Positions 42,461 to 54,233 of a stretch of DNA of 64,000 bases are shown here, piece after piece; position 1 is the stretch's first letter, and each line of letters begins with the position of its first letter. This stretch comes from Rotaria macrura. Its lineage: Eukaryota > Rotifera > Eurotatoria > Philodinida > Philodinidae. The stretch covers positions 176,739 through 240,738 of the forward strand of contig OENT01000076.1 in NCBI GenBank assembly GCA_900239685.1. Direction: 5' to 3'. The notes beneath the pieces were generated by a model. That model ran no database searches. It worked only from the letters and a program-made list of their open reading frames with translations, and had not been told where the DNA came from. A program made the translations under genes and the position numbers.

Positions 42461-45221
42461 ATGTCATCAGTAGTGTTACGTGATTTTGTACATCAAGTAT
42501 CTCTTTGTTCAGAAAAAGCAGCATGTATTGCGCGTCATATTCGTTTTATGCATACCGATTTCAAAAGTATAATCGAAGAAAAAGAACGTAAAATTTATTA
42601 ATTGTGTTGTATTTTTTCATTTCGTATGTGTATCTCGCATTATTTATTTAGTGGATGAACATCATCAACATCTCAATGCTGATTATAAAACTTTAGCGTA
42701 AAATATTTCCTTTGAATTTTTTATTTTCTAACCATTTTATTCTTCCATTCAGTGATGTTATTATTCAAGAAGTTCTGAAACGTGATCTGCGAAAAATTGT
42801 AAGCTTTTAGCATCTGCATACATTATTATTAATAGCATTCGATCTAATTTATTCAGTATCCATCGTTAACTGATCATATCTATGGAGAAGAAGACGGTTC
42901 GTTAACATTAAATTCAAGTAATGAAAAGATTCTCATTGATGTTAATGGTACTCAAGAAGATATTCTTACTCTACTTAGTATGACAAAGAATCGAAATTGT
43001 TACATTGTATTGTTGATTATTTTGTTTTTGAATTAGAAAAATTATTTAACAATAAATCTACGCAATCAATTGAAAAATTAGCTGAAATAGTTTCATCTAC
43101 TTCAATTATTGCCATTGACGAACAGTGTAAACAGACGATGGAAAAAATTCCGAACGATATTTTTATTGACTTATCTTATATTGGCATTTGGATTGATCCT
43201 GTCGATGGCACACAACAATATATCAATGGTACTGACGGTATTTCTGATTCATATACAGGAATCATACAAGATGGTCTTCCAACAGCATTAGTATTAATAG
43301 GATGTTTTGATCTTCGAAGTGGTCACGCAATACTTGGTGTGATAAATAGAGCATTTAACAAAAAAATCGATGAATATAGGTATGCTATCAAGGAGAACGA
43401 ATAGTGTTTGCTTATGATCATGTGATATTTATTCAGTTGGAAAGGATTGCTTTACTGGGGTACAGCATTATCAAATGCAAAGTTTAATAATTTAAACGAT
43501 GTTTATAAACGAAAGGAGAATGATCAACAACGAGTATTAATATACGGTAGTATCAACGGAAACACATTTCATAATATTGCCAATGATTGGAGGAAAATTG
43601 AAGTGGCAGCATGTGGTAAGATCACTACTCTTTGATGATTTTTCAATTTCTTTATCTTTAAAAACTGTATTATTATTATTATTATTTGTATAAATACAGG
43701 ATTTAAACCAATGTAAAATAGTAGTAGGTTTGAGTATTCGATGATATATATATACTCTATTCAAACTTCAAAACTCGATCATACATTATAATTTTCTTCT
43801 TAATCAGATAATTTCCTTGCTATACAAATCTCGAGGGGTGAATAGATAAAATCCGTTCTCTACGTGTAAATCAACTTCAAATATTTATTTCAAGAGATAT
43901 GTTTATGAATCTATGAAAAATTTTCATGACGGAAGATTAAATCAAATGGTATGCCAAGTTTGAATCAATATGTTTTGACATATATTATATTTTATAAAAT
44001 CAAACATCGATAGAGACATAAAACTAATCGTGCATGTTATTTCATTATTTAGCATGTTGGATTTTTAGTAGAACTACCCGTTCAAGATAATGTACGTGTA
44101 TTATCTCTTGTTTTTTGACATAACCTTCAATTGATTGAAACGAGATTTGAGTTTTGGCTTTCTGTTTTAGTCGAAATTCGAAACAGATTTGTAAAAATGC
44201 GTATCTACAGAGACTTCAAAATTTTACCTATGCACAACATCTTTCGATAAAGATTAAGTTGACATTTTTCTACCTCGTGTTGAATCAACAAAAACGAATA
44301 TCATAAAAGCTCAGATGTATACTATTTTTTGAGGAGAAAAAAAGAACAGTTTTTAATATTTGTATTCGAAGCTACGTATGAGATCGAGATAATCTAATGC
44401 AAATAAAACTTATCCAGTCGCATTCAAGGCTCCAAGCTCAATCGAACCGTAGATAAGTTGATGAATAATGAAATTCACTTCAATTTTCCACGAGGTCCAT
44501 ATGATTTTAGAAACCAAACCTATAGACGAAAATATTGAAATTCTGTTAAATTACATTGGACGTATCATGCATTCTAAGCTACTTCCTTTTAAGTTCGCAA
44601 TTCAAGTACATTATCGATTTTATTCTCTAGGAATAATTCCATCATTATATTAATTTCTTTTTGAAGCATACTCGATTGTCTTTGCAATTCGTTTTGCAAA
44701 ACAGACGAGAAGTATACGAACTCAATTTTACAATTCATGAAACGCTTGATTCATTTCATAATTGATGTTTTCGTAAAATTTATTCGCTATATATCTAAAC
44801 GAAGAAGTATCATTTTTCAAATAACACATGAAAGTTAGATTAGACGAGAGAACTTTTAATGAAACCGTTCTTTATTTTATTTTAAGGTAATAAACTGCTA
44901 GCCATTGCATTGAAACAAGCAAATATTTATTTAGTAACAAAGTCTGCCGCTTTCAATTGGGATTTATGTGCCGCTCATGCAATCATACAATCCAACGATG
45001 GTCAAGTACTTGATTTAGGGCAAGTTATGGAGTATTATCAGCGAAGCAAAGTCAATGATAATCTAAATTTATCTCAATTTCAAATTCTCTACAATAATGT
45101 AAAACCAAATAAATCTCAACCGAAAGAATACGCATGTAAACCATTTATTGCCTATCATAATCAACAAGATATAATCGATATTTTATCATTGTTTCTAGTC
45201 AATAATATAACGATTGAATAG
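42461..45221 (+). CDS. INPP1: Inositol polyphosphate 1-phosphatase, 398 aa
   Basis: Seven exons with consistent phase: 42461-42587, 42652-42697, 42753-42798, 42857-42977, 43037-43379, 43437-43615, 44887-45221. Removes the 1-phosphate from Ins(1,4)P2 and Ins(1,3,4)P3 in inositol recycling; cytosolic, Mg-dependent and Li-sensitive in mammals. Residues of the two-metal site are present: G83-E84-E85, D167-P-V-D170-G-T, and D313 in NWDLCAAHA. SEKAACIARHIRF, WIDPVDGTQQYING and LPTALVLIG..D align with the family, and 398 aa matches human INPP1 (399 aa). Five introns are 55-65 bp, but the sixth is 1,271 bp and interrupts the stretch before the last metal ligand; I saw no coding sequence in it. AATAAA at 45465-45470. 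Confidence 0.94.
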
Positions 45222-48200
45222 AAATATTTTTATGTTTTTGATCGATGGATTTCATTTTATTTTTCTGTATTTTAGTCTTGAATATTCTAAATATTGTAGA
45301 ATGTTTGTAGATATCATTCTTTTGAAATGAAAATTCGAAAAATGTGTATTATGTTCTGACTTCGATGAAATATTACGACGCTGTGGTGGAATTCAATATA
45401 TCTTATTGAACAAGTGAGTTTAAAATGAATTGATTCAATATTTTAATTTTATATTACATTCAACAATAAATTAAATATATGAAAATTTCAAAAGACTGCG
45501 GTTAGTATTTGCAGTATTGCAAAAAAAGAAGAAAGTAAAAAGCATATCTAATCTAAGAGTTGCTCGTCACCACTGACGATTAGGAGTGCTTCTAGTTAAA
45601 AGAAAAAGATAATAACATTCGAAAAAAAAGCTTTTAATTTTGAATTTCATAATTGAATTATGATTCTAGTAATATTGATACTGCTTCTTGGCTTTCTAGT
45701 TCGAAACAATGCTTATTCGATGGTTATTTACGAATAATGGCTATCATTGAATCCATATGTTCATGTATGTAGCTCGTAATACTGGCATAGTAGCGATACG
45801 TAACTATAATAGTTGAAATTATAAATTGGTGATAATCTTTGTCGTTCTAGTGTTCAACTATTAATTGTAAAAGATATAATATCAAACAGAGAATTAACAT
45901 TAACCTATTACGATGAAAATAACCGTATGTTTAATTCGAAGAGAAATGTTGAGATGATTTTATAAAGTTCAATTTATCTTTCTACTTGAATAAATAATTG
46001 TTCGAATATTAGATTATTTCTGGAAATTTCTTGATTTTTCTAGGCAATCAGATTTCGGGAGAAAAACCGAACCTAGAATAGAAAGTAATAGAGAAACGTA
46101 AATATCATTTTTCTTCTCTATCAAAACCATAGAATGGTACTTATCAATTATTATTTAACCTAACAATTCAATATCTAACGAATATATCTAAGTTATTCAA
46201 CTACGTTAAATACTGCTAGAATCGAAAAATTATTCTTACTGATCAGAATCATTCGTTTATGTTTATAAAATGAATATATATCATAGCAGGTGAATAGTTT
46301 TATACTCCTTCGTTTGATATTCCTGACGCATAAAATAGTTAATCGAGTATATTTCATATGATGCCGTCTTTATCGTTTGAAGAATTTTATTTAAGTTGAT
46401 TTGTCGAAAATTAATGTACACATTTTCCAATTGGATTTCAGTGAAGGCAATAGTTTGTCATTAAAATTAAAATGAACCATATCCTTTCGTCTATCGATGT
46501 TGTTTAGTTGTTTTGCTTTGTTTACTTAAACAACCAAAATAGAATATATAGATCATTGTATCTATCACATACATTCATTCTCATGCTGACTATTGCACTA
46601 TTCCGTATAATGAATTTTGAAATCCAATTACTATCTGCTCATCAATAATGAATTCATCGATTGCTAATTGATGAGTTTTTCGTCTATTGGTGATTTATAT
46701 ATTAGCCTAGATTTTTGTAATTCTCAAAATTTCAACAAAGCATGATATCAGTTGATACATCAATTTCAGTTCTTCATATATTTCGCAATTCATCATCTTG
46801 AGAGAAGAAAAACTATATTATTTTTCCCATAGACAATTACACTACAAGTAAAATAAATTCAGGGAATTTTTTATTGCGATCTCACAATGTACATCTTTGA
46901 CAAACGAATATAATAAATATCAGTGTAGTATGAATGAGTCTTCCGAAAGAAATGCTAACGACATCGAATATTTTGTGGTTTGAATATAGTTCGTCATAAC
47001 TTTGCAAATTGCTCACATCTGTTTCATCGCTATTTTACAACTGAAAACTAGCGCATACGGAGTCCGAATTATAAAATCCTGTCTAGCTCACAAGCAATAT
47101 CATCATTAAAAAAATGCATTTATAAACTTATATTGTGAGACTCGATTAGTAGAAGTATTTGCATAGGCAAAATTTAAAATGGTAAAGCAGTAAACCAATA
47201 CATCGAAGACAGAGAAAAAACCGAAAAAAAAAATGTCCAAGATAAATGTGCAAATAGAAAAGAAAGAAACTGAAAAAGTTAACCAGCTGTGCGCAATGAT
47301 TGCAAATAATCTCACACCTTTTCTGATAAATGCTTCTATGATGTGTTTTATTCTGACGTGATTTCATAGAGTCAATTTTTGAATCGTTTTCTATTGAAAA
47401 TAATTTACTACGAATATCGTATAACAATCATTTGAAATTTCATGTAAAATACCATGATTTTTCGCCTAAGAATCAATTTTATCAGGTACGATGAATAGTA
47501 CTTAGTATTTATAAGACCAATAACTGTTGAGTTTATTTGTTTATTTCTAAAATGAAGAAATATTTCATTTTGAATATGAATATTTTCACTGAATTTAATT
47601 CTGTAATCATTTTTTCCATTAATGTATCTGTAAGAAATCAATTAAATATGATCTTTTTTTCTCCAAGAGAAGAATTTATTTATTTTTTGTCTGAAAGATG
47701 ACTTTTACGAGAGATTTCATCGCAGTCTAGATTAATGTATTAATCCAATTTCTTTTTTGAAGAAAATGCTAAATAAACTTCATTATCAATACTATTCAAT
47801 TATCGGTTTTTAGTTTGTATTATATCATAGATATTTCATGTTTTCAAGGAAATGATTTATTCGGATAGGTAACAACATTCACAATGTTCTTTTGTATGCA
47901 TTGTATTTAATGCACGCCCCATGATTGAATGAAATCTATTCATTTAATGTTAATAAATATTCTCATCTCTCAAGTTTTATCTAGGATACTTAATGTATCA
48001 TTTAATTTTTACTCCTTATTTTATTTGTTCTAGATACGACATGGCAAAAGGTTGAAACTTAAGAGTAATAACTCGAAAATGGTCATCTCGTTCACAAAAC
48101 AACCAAGCTCCTGAAGTACTTGAACGAAAAGTACCTAATTCAGTTAGCAGAAAGTCCCGCCGAACATCAAAGTAGTATATCGAGCATGTGTTTGTTCTTA

Positions 48201-49739
48201 AGCACTTGAAATAGACTCTTGGATATAACTAGATCTATAGTTCTGATTGAGATACACAAGCAAAATGTTATCTCAACTTGTAGCAGTTGAGGTTTAAACC
48301 TTTTTTAGATATTGATAGACCTCAAATAGTGATTATTCGAGGTTGACAACAGCAACACTATTCATGTACCACAAAAACTCATGGACAATTATAAATGATT
48401 CATTAACGATATCCCATCATACTATATATGAAGTATTTCCAATTTATTCTTCTCTAGGATTAAATTAGAAGATGATGTTTAACTATATTTCGTAATAGGA
48501 AACTCTTCCTCTCGTGAAGTACAATTTTTAAAAATAAAGAGAAAACATTTATTATACCGTTCCTTCCTCTTGTGTAAGCGTATATTCTATTTCTAAATGC
48601 ATGAGATAGTATGTACACAACCGATGTTTCATAATATGTTCATAAACGAAATTTTTCCATACAGAGCGGAATCATCTGTTGAAAAGACTTGCCATTCTAT
48701 CAAAACCTATATCAAATATTGATTTTCATAATTGTAGTAATGACTAAACATCTTGCTGAAGACACCTGAATGAAATTAATTTTCATTTTACAAGATTATT
48801 CTGATAAGTTCATATAAAAGTTAGAAAAATATATGGTTTGTGTGTCTCTCTTCTGTCGTCTTTTATTTCAGTTAAATTAGATGATAGATATGAATCTTAG
48901 AAATATACCAACAAAAGAAAAGAATTTCCTATCGATGCTCAAGAAAATGGAAGTTTCAGAAAGAATATAAATATAAATGCTGTGAGCCATGTTTTGGATA
49001 GAATGTGAATTTTTCTCTTGTTTATTGGATCATTCTTTTAAATAAACTCAACACAATAGTGAGGGATGAATGATGCAAAAGAGAAAAAATAACTATCTAA
49101 ATCTTACGAAGAAATATGAACGAGCATTACATGTCATTAATACTCCATCTGACTTAAAATACAAATCCCTACGTGTCATTATATACACTCAAATAATAAT
49201 ACATGACGAATCCGTCATTACGCTGGTCGATTTTCAATACAATTTTACTATGAATAGAAAAAATTGTTTTTGATGAATTCATTCATATCTATATTATTTC
49301 CTAGTGATGAGATAGTAGAAGATTTGTTAGTATATTTCAATCTATATTTGTAGAAAAACGAGAACATAATTTGGATATAATATCAGCCGTAGGTTTTTGT
49401 TTGGAGCAACAACTTGAAATGATTTTTGAAATACTTACGACTGGAACAACATCTCTTCTTGTTCCATTTTTCGTTTTCGATTCTATGACATACATTATTA
49501 TTATTGATTGATTGATTGATATAAATCAATCCTTTTTTTTCTATTGCATATTGGTGAATATTTAATGGGAAACTATTCGTTCAATTTTTTAAATGAATGA
49601 GACTATCCTTGTAGAGATGTATCAGAGGAAATAAATAATGGCTAACTTTGTTGTTCTTCTTTATTTTAGATCATTAGAAAATTTTTACTTTTTCCCAGTA
49701 TCTTTTTGTTTCGAACATCAAAAAAAAAACAACTTAATT
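45222..49739. other. Intergenic, no gene seen
   Basis: About 4.5 kb of AT-rich DNA. Open frames on both strands (e.g. 47106-47641 minus) are short, overlapping and without resemblance. An ATTATTATTGATTGATTGATTG run lies at 49496-49521. A TATTTTAG at 49663-49670 could be an acceptor for a 5' UTR exon or a trans-spliced leader of TRAM. Confidence 0.55.
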
Positions 49740-52455
49740 ATGCCACCATCAATACCATCAGGACTACTGAAGAAAAAAGGTTCATCGAAGAGTCCACCTA
49801 TATTTAGTCAAGAATTTCTTATTCAAAATCAGGGTAAGTATCATGAAGATAACGAGTCAATTCTGTAGACTTTCTCAACCTTATCAAACAAGAATGAATC
49901 CATCATCTAATATGGATTCTACAACTATTCTTTAGAGTTTTAGTGCATAGTTTTTTTCTCATATTTCTTTGACTCTCAAGTACAGATATAGGTAAATCTG
50001 AACTTTTAATTCAATATTTTAAAAAATAATTCTCAATAGTAACCGATTGAAAATATGATTACTGTGCTATAATGAGCCAAATTTGTTTAGGATAAGATGC
50101 ATCGCAGAAATGACTTCATATAATGACCTACAACATAGAAAATACTTGTGAAATATGTAAAAAGAAAATTCTTTTCAGAGAACAAATCTATGTCTATTTT
50201 TCCTCATGCAGAAATATTTATAGACCAGAAATATATATCATTTCATATTATTCAGGTGATATTTCCAGTGGTATTTTAATGGTTCTAACACTTGGCACAA
50301 TGTTTCATGTCACATCACCATATTTCGGGGCTTGTTTTGGCCCTCGACATAATGTTACTAATTTCGATTCATTTTATTCATCGCCACCTCCACTTTTTAA
50401 TTATGGTTTTAAAGATTTAGCTATGCTCTTTTCTTACACTATCATATGTATAACAGTTCACTCTATATGGCAAGAATATGTATTGGATAAATGTCATAAA
50501 AAATTACATCTATCAAAACTTAAAAATGCGAAATTTTTTGAATCTGGTCAACTTATTTTATTTTATGTTGTAAGTGTTATATGGGCAATAATGTTATTCA
50601 AGGATGAATCTTATTTTCAATCAGGTTTAGATTATCTTTGGCAGGATTATCCTTATATAGGCATGACAACATGGACAAAAATATATTTTATTATACAAAT
50701 ATCTTATTGGCTACATAATTATCCTGAATTATATTTACAAAAAGTTCGAAAAGAAGATATACCGACTCGTCTTGTCTATACAAGTTTATATTTAATAACA
50801 ATTATTTACGCTTATTTAACACGTTTTTGGCGTATATCATTAATTCTATTAACAATACATTATTGCATAGAAATTATTTATCATTCATCACGTTTAGCTT
50901 ATTTTTATGGTACAACGAAATTAAATTCACCTAAAATTAAATCAACTTCAATTTATTTATTTAAATTTTGGAACTATAGTTTTATTATTGGTCGTTTAGC
51001 ATCCATTGTTTTAGCATGGTTAACATTTTCGTATGGTTTGAAAAGTTCATCAATCGATAAAATATCATTTACATCGATTTCTCGTACAAATACAAATGAT
51101 AAAGAGAATGAATCCATAGATGTTGCTAATTTTAATACATCAATTGTTCGTTTATTAACACTTGTTGCAATTACTGCACTACAATTTTGGTTTGTTTGGA
51201 ATTTTATTCAAGTAAAACGAACGTTCTACACATATCAATGACTAAACAAAAAGATGAATAAGAGAAATAATGAGATTTAATAGATCAAGTATTCGTATTG
51301 AATCAATAGAAAAAGAGACATGAGGCTTATGTCGTTAAAATAGAACTAAGTATGGTTTTCGAATAGATATTCAAAAATTGTCGAATGATTTCTTATTTCG
51401 AACTATTTTAAGAGACTGTCAAGTCAGTTTTGATAAACTTTAGTTCATCAAAGTGTATTCAATATAAAATATCAAATATTTTTTTTTAGAAAATGATACG
51501 CTAACAATAAGTTTGTTTGCATTCATTTATTAACAGTAATTATCATTTATAAAATACATCACACTATAGAAACCATAGGAGGATTATAGTCGACATTTAC
51601 TTAAATTCCAACAAAGCTTTAATATAAATCCATCAGAATATAATAATAGGAGTCCATATTTTAATGTAAGTAATATTCTCGGTTAACTTATGAATTACAG
51701 ATTTATTAAACAAGTGTTCACTAAAATCTTGATTTTAGTACAGAAATCGGTAATTTGTGTAAGCTCTTTCAATAGACCTGAATGAATATCAATGATCATC
51801 TCATCGAATTACTTTTCAACCGATTGTTGTACGTACACTCATAGAGATGAAGCAGATTGACTGTACTTGTAAATCATTCGTAAACAATGATCTATTTCTA
51901 TTTGATCAAATAGACTAACACTAGCCTATCTGTAACAATGTTCATTCTATTAGCTGAGAATGTTGAATTCGGAATGAATAGCGGAAGCATGTACATGTTA
52001 ATACCATCCGATAATAAAAAACGTAACAATAGAAGTAGTAAAGATAGTATACCCTAACATGATTTTGTGATTGGAACTGTTAATAGTTTTCTAAATTGCG
52101 ATATTTGAAATTTGATGTAATTAAATCATTGACACTTGTTGAGCAGTTAGAATTCTGTAAAAAAAATTTCTAGCATTCTATTTTCATAGAGACAAAATTC
52201 GATGAACTTTTGTGTAGGAAGTTTCAAGATTAAATCATGAATCTTATTGATATTTTTCTCCTTGCTTAGTTTCATATGAGACGTCGACGTGAAAAGCTTG
52301 CTGTACGATCAACAGGAATCACTTCACCAAAAGCATCAAATAAACTTAAACAAAAGCAACAAGACGTAATAAATGGTAAATCAGAAAATGAGGAAACTGA
52401 TGAACGTGTTACAACGGAAGCTAGTGGTGGTAATGGAAATAAAAAAAGCAATTAA
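49740..52455 (+). CDS. TRAM1: Translocating chain-associated membrane protein (TRAM, TLC family), 411 aa
   Basis: Three exons: 49740-49833, 50256-51211, 52270-52455 (introns 422 and 1,058 bp). N-terminus KKKGSSKSPPIFSQEFLIQN matches TRAM, as do YGFKDLAMLFSYTIICITVH, ESGQLILFYVVSVIWAIML, YWLHNYPELYLQKVRKEDI and HYCIEIIYHSSRLAYF. Multi-pass ER protein next to the Sec61 channel that helps nascent membrane and secretory chains leave the pore; the TLC domain has about eight hydrophobic helices. A glycosylation sequon (NVT) lies in the luminal loop after helix 1, as in vertebrates. The last exon supplies the basic/acidic cytosolic tail (FHMRRRREKLAVRS... to GNKKSN); without it the frame would end in VKRTFYTYQ. 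Vertebrates have TRAM1, TRAM1L1 and TRAM2; I cannot choose firmly. AATAAA at 52697-52702. Confidence 0.93.
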
Positions 52456-53441
52456 ATTAAACAAATAACAAGAGAAGAAGAAGAAGAAAAATTTTCAAGC
52501 ATGAGAGTTAATTTCTTATTTTGTCTTTCTATGTGTCAATTTGTTGTTATACTATTCTTGTTCTTTTATCATTATATGTCTAATTGTTTTCTTTTCAAGT
52601 TATGACTTTCAGTTAGAAAAATATCGGTTTATGTCAATTTGTTTTTATTATCTTAGTCTAGGGTCTAGACAAAATAATTAAGAAGACTTCATAGATTGAA
52701 TAAAACAAAACTATATAGTGGGATCGGAAGTTGAGCGTATCATTACTGTGAAAAAGAAAACAATACTCCGTATCATATTGTTGGCTGAAAGATCATGCAT
52801 TCATCTGTTCGATTTTATATTGTGATCGAATTCAAATCGAAAACAGCTGTTCCAACATCTACTGCTCGTCTGATAATCTGATCGATATTAACAATCCATA
52901 TCACGATATTTTCTTGACTTTAAATAAATATAAATTGGTTATTTTGTTTTTCAAGTGCTGAATAATGTCATTCGTTTAGAAACATATTAATTATATGTAA
53001 TAAAAGTGTTCGTAGTAAGGGTACATTGAGTGAAAATTGAACTGGCTATAGAAACTAGTGAGATGTTGCAATCAGACTGACACGAGATGGAGTTAGATGG
53101 ATGATGAATGAAAAATTACTGAAATGGACTTTGATTGATTTTAAAATGGTTCATTTAGTTTTTTTTTTCAACAACGAAGAATCGTTATTGTTGACTTAGT
53201 CTAAGTTGGTAATGATACGTTGCTAATAGAAAGAAAAAAACCTGGAAAGCTTCTCGCTAGGTTTTAGTTATTGGATAATCATTCCGAACAATATATATAT
53301 ATATATATTTGTCGTTTGAAGATGTACTGTTGATAAGATAGCAAAAAATAGAAGCTTATTTTTATTTAAAGAAAAAACTATTATGAATGTAATTCAAACA
53401 CTTAAAATTAGTCGATCAAAACTATGTCTATGTCGCGTCTT
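52456..53441. other. TRAM 3' UTR and flank
   Basis: Includes AATAAA at 52697-52702 and a TA microsatellite at about 53291-53308. No coding signal. Confidence 0.6.
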
Positions 53442-54233
53442 CTTGATTGCGGACATTTTTCCTTAATTAAAGAAAAAAAAAAGTTCGCAAAGTAGAAACC
53501 GGGGGGGGGGGCGGGAGAGACGAAAATAGTCACAGAATGGAAACTGTCTGCAAAGCAGAATCAGGGGGAAGGAAAGAAGAAAGTGTCCGCATTATGGAAA
53601 CAAACGAAATTGATCTTTAAACATGATTCATGAAGATAGCTCTATTAAACAATGTAAGCTGGTTCAAACTGCTCTAAGATTATTCGATACATGTCATTCA
53701 GAATGAATGGTCCAGGTCATTTCATAAGCATGTGTTCTATCTGTGGGCTTGGATAAGATGTGTCCAGAAATCAGAAGAATCTATTATAGTTCGAGTTAAG
53801 CAAGAAGACTATCAACAACGAACAACACGTCCTAGAAGAGTAATGTCAGTGAGAAATGATAGCATATTAATTCAAACCAAGGAAGAATATTTAAATGGTT
53901 TCTTGAATCTCAGCGGTAACAAAAAGAGATTGCGGCGAACTTTTTATGGGTGCATCAAGTTATTCGATTCCACTGGCAAAGATGATCTTGATCATGATCC
54001 TACCAAAAGTTAGATGTTCAAATATTTATCATAACTGGTTTTCCTGTATTTTTTTCATCTGATAAATCTTGTCTTGTTTCCATAATGCGGACACCTTCTT
54101 CTCTTCTCCCCTCTGATTCTGCTTTGAGGACATTGTCCATTCTACGACTACTTTTGTCTCTCCCCCCCCTCCCCCTGTTTCTAAGTTACGGACATTTTTT
54201 CTTAATTGGAGGAAATAAATGTCCGCAATCAAG
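53442..54233. mobile_element. DNA element with long (about 160-bp) terminal inverted repeats
   Basis: 792 bp. The outer 17 bp CTTGATTGCGGACATTT recur as an exact complement at the right end. Similarity continues inward on both sides through a G-run (GGGGGGGGGG/CCCCCC), GGGAGAGACG, GCAGAATCAG and TGTCCGCATTATGGAAAC, about 160 bp per arm with mismatches. Within each arm the word TGTCCGCA recurs in both orientations. The core (53610-54060) holds a 93-codon frame (53732-54013) with no recognised domain. No clear target duplication was found, so superfamily is open; it is probably a non-autonomous cut-and-paste element. Confidence 0.75.

Noticed and set aside
45222-49600. Several 60-93-codon frames on both strands
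   Set aside because: Overlapping, low-complexity Phe/Ile/Lys-rich products as expected from AT-rich noncoding DNA.
53732-54013. 93-codon frame inside the long-TIR element as a transposase
   Set aside because: Too short, and no DDE or DNA-binding motif could be recognised; listed only as part of the element.
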